A stretch of 14,403 nt of DNA, from positions 1 through 14,403 of the forward strand of contig DATEVB010000208.1 of assembly GCA_035282865.1 (NCBI GenBank), given 5' to 3'. The notes beneath the pieces were generated by a model. That model was not told where the DNA came from. It made no database searches and saw nothing but the letters and a program-made list of their open reading frames with translations. This stretch comes from UBA4744 sp035282865. Lineage in GTDB: Bacteria > Actinomycetota > Acidimicrobiia > Spongiisociales > UBA4744. A program made the translations under genes and the position numbers. Below, one piece after another: positions 7,054 to 14,315 of this stretch. The stretch's first letter is position 1, and every line of letters starts with the position of its first letter.

Positions 7054-7647
7054 TCACGAGTCTTCCCGCCAGCGGTTGGCCAGCTGATCGGCGTACTCGT
7101 TCCATTTGAAACCGGCGTGTGCCTTGATCCACCTCAGCTCGAGTTCGGGACGTTGCCGGAAACCCTCGTAGACCGTCTTGACCAAATCGAGGTTTTCCAC
7201 TGGACCGGTCTTGCGTCTCCATCCCCGCTTCTCCCAACCCGCCGCCCACTCGTTGATCGTCCGCACGGCCAGGTTGCTGTCGCTGTACACGATGGTCGGG
7301 ACACGAGCCGGGACAAGGCGGAGCGCCGCAATCAAGGCGGTCAACTCCATCCGGTTGTTGGTCGTCGCCTCATCGCCACCGTACTCTTCAGCCAAGAGCA
7401 CGTCGTTGACCACGTACACCGCTCCCCACCCACCAGGGCCCGGGTTGGGAGACGCACCCCCATCCGTGAATACCCCTGACCGCGGGTCCTCGGGCTGGGC
7501 GTCGGCCTTTCCGGATCCTCCGCGCACGGTTTCGATGCGGTCCCGGCACTCGAGGCAGCGCCCGGGTCGCCAGCCCGGATAGCGGTCGAGAACGGACTGC
7601 GGCAACGAAAACCCCCCGCCACAATCCGTGCAGATGAAATCGGGCAT
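7054..7647 (-). CDS. rnhA: Ribonuclease HI with N-terminal zinc ribbon
   Basis: This 197-residue protein should cut the RNA strand of RNA:DNA hybrids in the cytoplasm. The RNase H domain begins near residue 58 with FTDGGASPNPGPGGWG. The four acidic catalytic residues are Asp62, Glu101 (NRMEL), Asp123 (YSDS) and Asp187 (EYADQLA). WIKAHAG near 173-179 carries the conserved histidine. Ahead of it are two CxxC pairs (Cys6/Cys9 and Cys31/Cys34) that should bind zinc, linked by a conserved-looking YPGW segment. A linker of about 20 polar residues separates the two parts. The start is ATG at 7647; a GTG immediately before it (7650) is the alternative. GGAG lies only two bases from the ATG, and TAACCT six bases upstream may make this a leaderless start. 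Confidence 0.92.
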   Translation of the reverse strand: MPDFICTDCGGGFSLPQSVLDRYPGWRPGRCLECRDRIETVRGGSGKADAQPEDPRSGVFTDGGASPNPGPGGWGAVYVVNDVLLAEEYGGDEATTNNRMELTALIAALRLVPARVPTIVYSDSNLAVRTINEWAAGWEKRGWRRKTGPVENLDLVKTVYEGFRQRPELELRWIKAHAGFKWNEYADQLANRWREDS

Positions 7648-7653
7648 CACTCC

Positions 7654-7659
7654 AGGTTA
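7654..7659 (-). promoter_or_regulatory. Candidate leaderless-type -10 element for the RNase H gene
   Basis: The minus strand reads TAACCT (TAnnnT), then six bases, then ATG. This spacing would put transcription start on the ATG itself, as is common in actinobacteria. The same six bases contain GGAG, too close to be a good ribosome-binding site. No clear -35 is seen. Confidence 0.35.
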
Positions 7660-7770
7660 GATAATCTGTCGAGAACTACCCCGGCGTGGACGGGAGAGGG
7701 CCACCGGTCGTGATGCGTGGCATGTACGGCTCGGCTGTCTCCCGAAACCGGTCGCCCCGGACCCGGCGCC

Positions 7771-8172
7771 TCACTGCGTCGCTTTTACCGCCAGTACCGG
7801 ACATTTGGCGTCGAGCAGAATCTCCTGAGCGTTGCTACCCAACAGAAGCTTTCCAACCGCAGACCGGCGGCGCAGGCCGATGACGATCAACTCGGCATTC
7901 TCTTCGGTGGCGCACTGGATGAGGTCTTGGCTCGGCGATTGTCCGCGCACATATTCGTGGATTCTGTGGGGAACTCCCAGATCGGTGAGCCGGCGCTCGA
8001 CCTGGGCGAGTTCTTCCCGATAGGCCAGGACCTCATCGGCATCCTCTTTGTCGCCACCCTCCATCGAATGGACCACGACCAGCTCTCCCTGCCGCAGCTG
8101 GACCTCCTCAATGGCCCGATCGAGAGCAGCCTTACCTGCTGGGCTACTGATGAAACCAACGACAATCTTCAT
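7771..8172 (-). CDS. Universal stress protein (UspA family)
   Basis: A single UspA domain of 133 residues, opening MKIVVGFISSPAGKAAL and ending with the family strand CPVLAVKA. The nucleotide-binding loop reads GLRRRSAVGKLLLGS (residues 99-113). It keeps the final GS but has arginine where ATP-binding members have the second glycine of GxxG, so ATP binding is uncertain, although similar loops occur in actinobacterial homologues. These cytoplasmic proteins are usually dimers tied to stress survival, without a defined reaction. The ATG has GAGGAG three bases upstream. It lies 55 bases after glpK on the same strand and could be read from the same transcript. Confidence 0.88.
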   Translation of the reverse strand: MKIVVGFISSPAGKAALDRAIEEVQLRQGELVVVHSMEGGDKEDADEVLAYREELAQVERRLTDLGVPHRIHEYVRGQSPSQDLIQCATEENAELIVIGLRRRSAVGKLLLGSNAQEILLDAKCPVLAVKATQ

Positions 8173-8227
8173 TCGCTCCTCGCTCCGTTCTCCTCATCGA
8201 GGCTACCAGCCCGGCACCCGACGCCGC

Positions 8228-9721
8228 CTATACCCAGCCGAGGGTCCTGTCCACCGCCTTCTTCCATTGAGCGTAGAGCTCATCGCGCCGCGACCCGGTG
8301 GTGGCCGGACGCCACTCCTGGTCCAATCCCCAGTTGGCTCGCAAGTCGTCGAAACCATCCCAGTATCCCACCGCCAGCCCGGCCGCGTAGGCGGCCCCCA
8401 GCGCGGTGGTTTCTGCAACCACGGGTCGCAGCACGGGCACTCCCAGCTGATCGGCCTGGAACTGCATCAACAGCTCATTGAACACCATACCCCCATCGAC
8501 CTTGAGCGAAGTGAGGCCGACGCCGGAGTCGAGGTTCATGGCGTCGAGCACCTCCCTGGTCTGAAAGGCTGTAGCTTCCAGAGCCGCCCTGGCCAGGTGG
8601 CCCTTGGTGACAAACCGTGTCAGCCCGACGATAACGCCGCGTGCGTCGCTCCTCCAGTGGGGAGCAAAGAGACCGGAAAACGCAGGTACGAAGTAGACAC
8701 CCCCGTTGTCGGCGACCGAGCGTGCCAACGCCTCTACCTCCGGCGCCGATGCGATGATCTCGAGGTTGTCCCGCAGCCACTGGACCAGCGCTCCGGCGAT
8801 GGCGATCGAACCCTCGAGCGCGTAGACCGGGGGGGCGGCCCCAACCTGGTAGGCGACCGTTGTCAGCAGCCCGTTCTTTGAGGTGACCTGGTCGGTTCCG
8901 GTGTTCAACAACATGAAGCAACCGGTTCCGTAGGTGTTCTTGGCCTCACCGACATCGAAACAGACCTGCCCGAACAGGGCGGCTTGCTGGTCTCCGAGGA
9001 TTCCGGAAATAGGCACTCCGTCGAGCGCGCCCACCGCCCGGGCATACACCCCGGATGACGGGCGAATCTCGGGAAGCATCGCACGCGGCACTCCGACGGC
9101 TTCGAGGAGGCCATCGTCCCAGTCGAGCGTGTTCAGGTCCATGAGCAACGTTCGCGAAGCGTTGGTCACGTCGGTGAGGTGCCTCCCGCCGGATGGCCCA
9201 CCCGTGAGGTTCCACAACTCCCAGCTGTCGATCGTGCCGAACAGCAGGTCGCCGGCTTCGGCTCTGGCCCGGGCCCCATCGATGTGATCGAGCAGCCAGG
9301 AAACCTTCGGTCCGGAGAAGTACGTGGCCAGCGGCAAACCGGTTTTTGAGCGGAATCGGTCGGCCCCGCCCTTCGCCCCGAGTTCGTCGCACAGATCGGC
9401 GGTTCGGGTGTCTTGCCAGACGATGGCGTTGTGGATCGGCCTGCCCGTGGCCCGCTCCCACACCACCGCCGTCTCGCGCTGATTGGTGATGCCGACCGCG
9501 ACCAGGTCGGACCGGCGTAATCCGCCCCGTTGGAGGCCCTTTTCGACCACCAGACGTGAGTTTTCCCATATCTCGGCTGGTTCATGCTCGACCCAGCCCG
9601 GTTGCGGATAGATCTGGCGGTGTTCCTCCTGGTAGGTGGAAACGACCTCTCCACTGTGGTCGAACACGATGAAGCGAGTGCTGGTGGTGCCCTGATCGAG
9701 CGCTCCTACGTATCCCCGCAT
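8228..9721 (-). CDS. glpK: Glycerol kinase
   Basis: This 497-residue FGGY-family kinase makes sn-glycerol-3-phosphate from glycerol and ATP in the cytoplasm. The N-terminal phosphate-binding loop is DQGTTSTR (residues 9-16). Predicted glycerol contacts are all present: Arg82-Glu83 in NQRET, Tyr134 in ATYFSG, and Asp244-Gln245 in LGDQQAA. The C-terminal half has the FGGY region FAPHWRSDARGVIVGLTR and the LKVDGGM motif. The ATG at 9721 is chosen because the strong site GGAGGAGG precedes it and the family starts there. An upstream in-frame start at 9772 would add 17 low-complexity residues. No glycerol facilitator, glycerol-3-phosphate dehydrogenase or regulator is adjacent, so glycerol genes are not clustered here. 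It follows pth by 59 bases. Confidence 0.96.
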   Translation of the reverse strand: MRGYVGALDQGTTSTRFIVFDHSGEVVSTYQEEHRQIYPQPGWVEHEPAEIWENSRLVVEKGLQRGGLRRSDLVAVGITNQRETAVVWERATGRPIHNAIVWQDTRTADLCDELGAKGGADRFRSKTGLPLATYFSGPKVSWLLDHIDGARARAEAGDLLFGTIDSWELWNLTGGPSGGRHLTDVTNASRTLLMDLNTLDWDDGLLEAVGVPRAMLPEIRPSSGVYARAVGALDGVPISGILGDQQAALFGQVCFDVGEAKNTYGTGCFMLLNTGTDQVTSKNGLLTTVAYQVGAAPPVYALEGSIAIAGALVQWLRDNLEIIASAPEVEALARSVADNGGVYFVPAFSGLFAPHWRSDARGVIVGLTRFVTKGHLARAALEATAFQTREVLDAMNLDSGVGLTSLKVDGGMVFNELLMQFQADQLGVPVLRPVVAETTALGAAYAAGLAVGYWDGFDDLRANWGLDQEWRPATTGSRRDELYAQWKKAVDRTLGWV

Positions 9722-9725
9722 TCCG

Positions 9726-9733
9726 CCTCCTCC
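9726..9733 (-). promoter_or_regulatory. Strong Shine-Dalgarno that fixes the glpK start
   Basis: The minus strand reads GGAGGAGG four bases before ATG at 9721. It lies inside the longer possible reading frame and so argues for the shorter protein. Confidence 0.8.
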
Positions 9734-9780
9734 AGGCCCGCCATGTCCAGTTACCGGCCCCCGGTCGGACACTCGGAAAC

Positions 9781-10362
9781 TCAGGACCCGGCAGCTCTCC
9801 GCCGTGCCGCCATCTGAGCGGCCGCCTCGGGATCATCGATCCACCGCTCCACCACTTCTGCCGCGTCTCGAACTAGAACATCAACGTCCTCCCGCTCAGA
9901 CTTCGCAAAGGGACGAAGGACGAAAGCAGCAGGATCCATCCGACCCGGCGGGCGTCCAACGCCAATCTTCAACCGGTGAAACTCATTGTTGCCGAGCGAC
10001 TGAACGATGGATTTGACGCCGTTGTGACCACCCGTTCCCCGAGCGTACTGCAGCCGCAACCGGGCGAAGGCCAAATCGATATCGTCGTGGACGATCAGGA
10101 GGTCTTCCGGCCCGGCCTTGTAGTACTGGAGCACAGAAACGATGACCGGGCCGCACGTGTTCATGAAGGTACGCGGCACGGCAAGGATCACGGCCCCTTC
10201 GTGGACCAGGTGTCGGGCCAAGTCGGCCCTCACCCGCACCGGACCCCGTTTCAGGCGAACATCCCACCGGGAGGCCAGCACCTCCGCCACCTCGGCACCC
10301 ACGTTGTGCCGGGTCCCGGCGTACTCCCGGCCCGGGTTACGGAGACCGACGATCACCCGCAT
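9781..10362 (-). CDS. pth: Peptidyl-tRNA hydrolase
   Basis: This 193-residue enzyme frees tRNA from peptidyl-tRNAs that drop off ribosomes. The bacterial Pth1 motifs are intact: Asn9 and catalytic His19 in GLRNPGREYAGTRHNVG, Asn68 in RTFMN, Asp93 in VHDDIDL, and Asn114 in GTGGHNGVKSI. LKIGVGRPPGRMDPAAFVL near residues 131-149 is also typical. The C-terminus ends in an alanine/arginine-rich tail. The ATG has GGAGGG about four bases upstream. It follows rplY after only 20 bases, the familiar L25-Pth pairing, and is probably cotranscribed with it. Confidence 0.97.
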   Translation of the reverse strand: MRVIVGLRNPGREYAGTRHNVGAEVAEVLASRWDVRLKRGPVRVRADLARHLVHEGAVILAVPRTFMNTCGPVIVSVLQYYKAGPEDLLIVHDDIDLAFARLRLQYARGTGGHNGVKSIVQSLGNNEFHRLKIGVGRPPGRMDPAAFVLRPFAKSEREDVDVLVRDAAEVVERWIDDPEAAAQMAARRRAAGS

Positions 10363-10383
10363 ACTGCCCTCCGAAGCGAGGGA

Positions 10384-11043
10384 CTACTCGCCGCTGCTCT
10401 CCTCGTCGGCGGGCGCGGCGGTTGCCCCGGCCTCTGCGCCTTCCTCGAGTTCCTCGCCCTCTTCGACTTCCCCTTCCGCGGCGATTTCGGCGGCGGGCAA
10501 CACGACGGTGATGAGCGGATCATCAAGATCGTCGACGTACTCGACGCCCTCGATGACGGGTAGGTCCGAGACGCGCAAGGTGTCGCCAACGTTCAAGCCG
10601 GACACGTCGATGAGGATGCTGGTCGGGATGTCGGTCGGGAGGGCTTCCACGAGCACGGAGTTGTTGATTGTCTCGATGATCCCGCCCTCGCGAACCCCGA
10701 TCGGGTCTCCATGAAGCTCGAGCAACACCTCGGCCCGGGTCGTCTCGGTCAGCGAGATGGTCACGAAGTCGACATGGACGATTTCGCCCCGAACCGGGTG
10801 CCGGTCCACGACCTTGGCCATGGTCAGTCGCTGGTTGGCGCCGTCGATGTCCAAGTTGATGAGAGCGTTGAGACCGGCCTCGGTATGCAACACACCGTAG
10901 AGGTCGCGGCGATCGACGGCGATCGCCTGAGGCTCGATGTCCTTGCCGTACACGACGGCAGGAACCCGGCCGGATAAGCGAAGGCGCCGCGAGGGGCGAC
11001 TGCCCTGCGACCGTCCGGTCTCAGCGCGCAGCGTGACTTCCAT
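10384..11043 (-). CDS. rplY: Ribosomal protein L25, CTC/TL5 form
   Basis: This 219-residue protein binds 5S rRNA in the large subunit. Residues 1-94 form the L25 domain, with the typical RVPAVVYGKDIEPQAIAV segment and VHVDF near 89-93. Residues of about 100-186 form the extra beta domain of the long CTC/TL5 type. Residues 187-219 are a disordered tail rich in glutamate and alanine, common in actinobacterial members. The ATG at 11043 has GAGGAG seven bases upstream and matches the family start. The open frame continues upstream to 11304, but that extension crosses the promoter region and overlaps acnA on the other strand, so it is rejected. pth follows 20 bases later. Confidence 0.95.
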   Translation of the reverse strand: MEVTLRAETGRSQGSRPSRRLRLSGRVPAVVYGKDIEPQAIAVDRRDLYGVLHTEAGLNALINLDIDGANQRLTMAKVVDRHPVRGEIVHVDFVTISLTETTRAEVLLELHGDPIGVREGGIIETINNSVLVEALPTDIPTSILIDVSGLNVGDTLRVSDLPVIEGVEYVDDLDDPLITVVLPAAEIAAEGEVEEGEELEEGAEAGATAAPADEESSGE

Positions 11044-11083
11044 GGGTGTGCTCCTCGGGAAGGAATGAACGTGTGGAGCTACA

Positions 11084-11089
11084 ATTATG
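11084..11089 (-). promoter_or_regulatory. Candidate -10 element for rplY-pth
   Basis: The minus strand reads CATAAT, five of six to TATAAT, in a small AT-rich island about 40 bases before the rplY ATG. A weak TTGCTT (three of six) lies 16 bases upstream. A short stem, CCGC-GAA-GCGG (11090-11100), directly abuts the -10 within the spacer. Confidence 0.45.
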
Positions 11090-11146
11090 CCGCGAAGCGG
11101 CGGGGAAGCAAAGCCGCGGTCGGCGAGGGCTCTGCCCACCCGGCGG

Positions 11147-11152
11147 TACACT
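11147..11152 (+). promoter_or_regulatory. Weak candidate -10 element for acnA
   Basis: TACACT matches TATAAT at four of six positions and lies 39 bases before the acnA ATG. No -35 box is recognisable. It is offered because a plus-strand promoter must lie in the 148-bp gap between rplY and acnA. Confidence 0.25.
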
Positions 11153-11191
11153 GATCCTGAATCCAGCCATCCTGTTTCGAGGTGACCATCC

Positions 11192-13936
11192 ATGAGCAAC
11201 ACCGCCCCCGATCCGTTCCGGGCTCGCACGTCGATGTCAACCCCCCTGGGCGAACGAACCATCTTCCGCCTCGACGCTCTGCGCGACATCGGCGATATCG
11301 ACACGATTCCCTACTCGATCAAGGTGCTGGCCGAAGCCGTGCTGCGCAACTACGACGGTCGTGTGGTGGCGGACGACGACGTCAGAGCTCTCGCCTCCTA
11401 CGACGCCCGCAAGGTGGCGGAGACGGAGATTCCGTTTACGCCCGGCCGTGTCGTGCTGCAGGATTTCACCGGTGTTCCCGCCCTGGTTGACCTGGCGGCA
11501 ATGCGGGCGGCGGTGGTGCGGATGACCGGCGACCCGAGCTCGGCCCAGAAGGTCAACCCGCTCGTGCCCTGCGACCTGGTCATCGACCATTCTGTGCAGG
11601 TGGATGCATTCAACAGCGGGATGGCTTTGCAGATCAACTCCGAGTACGAGTTCGAGCGGAACCGCGAACGCTACGAGTTCCTCAAATGGGGACAGTCGGC
11701 TTTCGCCAATTTTCGGGTGGTCCCGCCCGCCACCGGCATCGTCCATCAGGTCAACCTCGAGTACCTGGCCAAAGTCGTGTGGGACAACGGCGGGGAGTTG
11801 TATCCCGACAGTCTGGTCGGTACAGATTCGCACACCACGATGATCAACGGGTTGGGGGTGGTCGGCTGGGGGGTGGGCGGTATCGAGGCGGAAGCTGTAA
11901 TGGTTGGACAACCGATCTACATGCTCATCCCCGAGGTAGTCGGATTCAAGCTCACCGGGCGGCTGGCCGAGGGATCGACCGCAACCGACCTGGTCCTGCG
12001 GGTGACCCAGATGCTGCGCGAGCACGGTGTGGTCGGGAAGTTCGTCGAGTTCCACGGACCCGGGTTGGCCGACATGCCACTCGCCAACCGGGCCACGATC
12101 GCCAACATGGCTCCCGAATACGGGGCGACCATGGGCTTTTTCCCGGTCGACGACCAGACCCTCAGGTACCTGCGGCTGACAGGACGCGACGAAGCCCTCA
12201 TCGAGACGGTAGAGCAGTACTACCGGACCCAGGGCATGTGGCGCGACGGATCAAACGACATCGTGTACAGCTCCGCACTCGAATTGGACATGTCAACCGT
12301 CGAGCCTGCCCTGGCCGGCCCGAAGCGTCCCCAGGACAGGATCGACCTGTCGGGTATGAAGGCTCAGTGGCGAAAAGACCTGGTCAACACTTTCGGCAAG
12401 GCGAGCCCGGCGGCGGTGGGCACCATCTCGGAGTGGGAAGACGCGAGAGGACCGAACGACGACGAGAAGGCGGAGGACGACCAGGTACTGGTCGATTACG
12501 ACGGGCAGCGCTTCTCTCTAACCGACGGGGACGTGGTGATAGCTGCCATCACGTCGTGCACCAACACCTCCAACCCGAGTGTCATGGTGGGCGCCGGTCT
12601 GGTCGCCAGGAAAGCCCGTCAGCGGGGTTTGACCCGCAAACCCTGGGTGAAGACCTCCCTGGCACCGGGGTCCAAGGTCGTCACCGACTACCTCGATCGG
12701 GCCGGTCTGACCGAGGATCTCGAAGCAGCCGGTTTCTATCTGGTCGGCTACGGATGTACAACCTGCATCGGCAACTCCGGCCCGCTCCCCGACCCCATCA
12801 GCCAGGCCATCCACCAGCACGACCTGGTGGCGACCTCCGTCCTCTCGGGCAATCGGAACTTCGAGGGGCGCATTTCTCCCGACGTGCGGGCCAACTACCT
12901 CGCTTCTCCCCCCCTGGTAGTCGCCTTCGCTCTGGCCGGCACGGTCGACATCGACCTGACCACCGAGCCGCTCGGCAAGGACCCGAACGGTGCCGACGTT
13001 TACCTGCGCGACATCTGGCCGACACAGTCGGAGATCGACGACATCGTGGCTTCGTCGGTGACCCGCCAGCAGTTCCTAACCCAATACGCCGATGTATTCG
13101 ACGGTTCTGCTGAGTGGAAAGCGATTGAGACGGCCGGCGACGCGCTGTACGCCTGGGACGAGGACAGCACATACGTGCAGGAGCCACCCTTCTTCCGGGG
13201 GCTGACACCCGATCCGTCTCCGATCTCGCCAATCCAGAAGGCACGAGTGCTGGCCAAACTGGGCGACTCGGTGACCACCGACCACATCAGCCCGGCCGGG
13301 TCGGTCGCCCAACACTCACCAGCCGGCCAATACCTGACAGAACACGGGGTCGACCCGCATCAGTTCAACAGCTACGGATCGCGACGCGGCAACGATCGGG
13401 TCATGACCCGGGGAACGTTCGCCAACATCCGGGTCCGCAATCAACTGGCCCCCGGCACGGAGGGGGGCTACACCACCGATTTCACCGACGGGGAGGTCAA
13501 GACCATCTACGCGGCCAGCCTCAACTACCAGTCGGCCGGCATCCCCCTGGTGATACTCGCCGGAACGGATTACGGGATGGGCTCGTCCCGAGACTGGGCC
13601 GCCAAAGGCACCTACCAACTCGGCGTCCGGGCGGTCATCGCCGCCAGCCTCGAACGGATCCACCGCAGCAACCTGATCGGCATGGGTGTCCTGCCACTCA
13701 CCTTCCTACCCGGCCAGGATGCCGACAGCCTTGGCCTCGACGGCAGCGAGACCTACTCCATCGATATCGACGACAACCTTCACCCTCGCCAGGAAGTCGG
13801 GGTGAGAGCCGACCGCCCGGACGGCTCTGCGGTCGAGTTCACGACCATCTGTCGGGCCGACACCCCCGTCGAGGTCGACTACTACCGCAACGGCGGCATC
13901 CTCCACACCGTGCTCCGCAAAATGGCCAAGAGCTGA
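11192..13936 (+). CDS. acnA: Aconitate hydratase (AcnA/IRP1 type)
   Basis: This 914-residue enzyme interconverts citrate and isocitrate in the TCA cycle using a [4Fe-4S] cluster. The cluster cysteines are Cys456 (ITSCTNTSN), Cys522 and Cys525 (GCTTCIG), with the same spacing as in E. coli AcnA. TDSHTT at 211-216 and GVGGIEAEA belong to the active-site core. The C-terminal swivel domain has FNSYGSRRGND and GSSRDWAAKG near 797-806, with Ser799 and Arg800 expected in catalysis. An acidic stretch around residues 412-430 (GPNDDEKAEDDQ) is a surface insert often seen in actinobacteria. The ATG is preceded by GAGGTGA. The gene is divergent from rplY, and its stop codon overlaps the start of a small membrane protein. 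No intact regulator of the iron or TetR type is adjacent. Confidence 0.97.
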   Translation: MSNTAPDPFRARTSMSTPLGERTIFRLDALRDIGDIDTIPYSIKVLAEAVLRNYDGRVVADDDVRALASYDARKVAETEIPFTPGRVVLQDFTGVPALVDLAAMRAAVVRMTGDPSSAQKVNPLVPCDLVIDHSVQVDAFNSGMALQINSEYEFERNRERYEFLKWGQSAFANFRVVPPATGIVHQVNLEYLAKVVWDNGGELYPDSLVGTDSHTTMINGLGVVGWGVGGIEAEAVMVGQPIYMLIPEVVGFKLTGRLAEGSTATDLVLRVTQMLREHGVVGKFVEFHGPGLADMPLANRATIANMAPEYGATMGFFPVDDQTLRYLRLTGRDEALIETVEQYYRTQGMWRDGSNDIVYSSALELDMSTVEPALAGPKRPQDRIDLSGMKAQWRKDLVNTFGKASPAAVGTISEWEDARGPNDDEKAEDDQVLVDYDGQRFSLTDGDVVIAAITSCTNTSNPSVMVGAGLVARKARQRGLTRKPWVKTSLAPGSKVVTDYLDRAGLTEDLEAAGFYLVGYGCTTCIGNSGPLPDPISQAIHQHDLVATSVLSGNRNFEGRISPDVRANYLASPPLVVAFALAGTVDIDLTTEPLGKDPNGADVYLRDIWPTQSEIDDIVASSVTRQQFLTQYADVFDGSAEWKAIETAGDALYAWDEDSTYVQEPPFFRGLTPDPSPISPIQKARVLAKLGDSVTTDHISPAGSVAQHSPAGQYLTEHGVDPHQFNSYGSRRGNDRVMTRGTFANIRVRNQLAPGTEGGYTTDFTDGEVKTIYAASLNYQSAGIPLVILAGTDYGMGSSRDWAAKGTYQLGVRAVIAASLERIHRSNLIGMGVLPLTFLPGQDADSLGLDGSETYSIDIDDNLHPRQEVGVRADRPDGSAVEFTTICRADTPVEVDYYRNGGILHTVLRKMAKS

Positions 13937-14142
13937 TGGTTGGATTCATCCTGTGGTTGATCTTGCTGGTGCTGGCCTGGCCGCTGGCCCTGCTCGCCCT
14001 GCTGCTCTATCCCCTGGTGTGGCTGCTTGCGCTGCCGTTTCGACTGATCGGGGTGTCGGTCAAGGGCGTGTTGGATCTGATCGGCGCCATTATCCGCCTT
14101 CCGGCCCGAGTGTTGCGCGGACCGAAGGGACTCCGCAAGTAG
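13936..14142 (+). CDS. Small membrane protein, unknown function
   Basis: This 68-residue protein starts at ATG overlapping the acnA stop by one base (TGATG), so it is probably translated by coupling. Residues 3-34 are almost wholly hydrophobic and rich in Leu, Ala and Trp, long enough for one long or two short membrane helices. A second apolar or amphipathic segment covers about 38-56. The end is basic (RLPARVLRGPKGLRK), suggesting a cytoplasmic C-terminus under the positive-inside rule. I recognise no family. Its tie to acnA may be transcriptional convenience only. A hairpin 20 bases after the stop may close the transcript. Confidence 0.7.
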   Translation: MVGFILWLILLVLAWPLALLALLLYPLVWLLALPFRLIGVSVKGVLDLIGAIIRLPARVLRGPKGLRK

Positions 14143-14161
14143 CTCCGGTTCGCCCTGCCGT

Positions 14162-14185
14162 GTCCCGAAACCAGCGGCTCGGGAC
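14162..14185 (+). terminator. Hairpin after the acnA-membrane protein pair
   Basis: GTCCCGA (14162-14168) and TCGGGAC (14179-14185) form a perfect 7-bp stem with a 10-base loop, 20 bases past the stop codon. No T tract follows, so it would be an atypical terminator or an RNA-stabilising 3' end. Confidence 0.4.
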
Positions 14186-14233
14186 TCCAGGGTTCCACAG
14201 CCGAGGACCATCCCGTCGAAGAGTGCCCGGCCG

Positions 14234-14247
14234 GCGCCGAACGGCGC
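14234..14247 (+). repeat. Short GC hairpin upstream of orn
   Basis: GCGCC-GAAC-GGCGC forms a perfect 5-bp stem with a four-base loop, about 70 bases before orn. It may be a second 3'-end structure of the upstream transcript, or chance in GC-rich DNA. Confidence 0.3.
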
Positions 14248-14302
14248 GGAGGCAGGGGGAAAGGCCGACCTCACCATTCGACCCTGTGGCCTCCTGCTCG
14301 GC

Positions 14303-14308
14303 TACCGT
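14303..14308 (+). promoter_or_regulatory. Candidate leaderless-type -10 element for orn
   Basis: TACCGT fits the actinobacterial TAnnnT pattern and ends seven bases before the orn ATG. No Shine-Dalgarno sequence is present between them. This would start the mRNA at or next to the ATG. The -35 is unclear. Confidence 0.4.
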
Positions 14309-14315
14309 CTTGGCC

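Noticed and set aside
11044..11304. N-terminal extension of L25 to 306 residues
   Set aside because: It crosses the divergent promoter region and the first codons of acnA, while a good ribosome-binding site and the family start are at 11043.
14143..14315. tRNA gene between the small membrane protein and orn
   Set aside because: A GGTTC-like string and hairpins are present, but no cloverleaf with acceptor and anticodon stems can be assembled.
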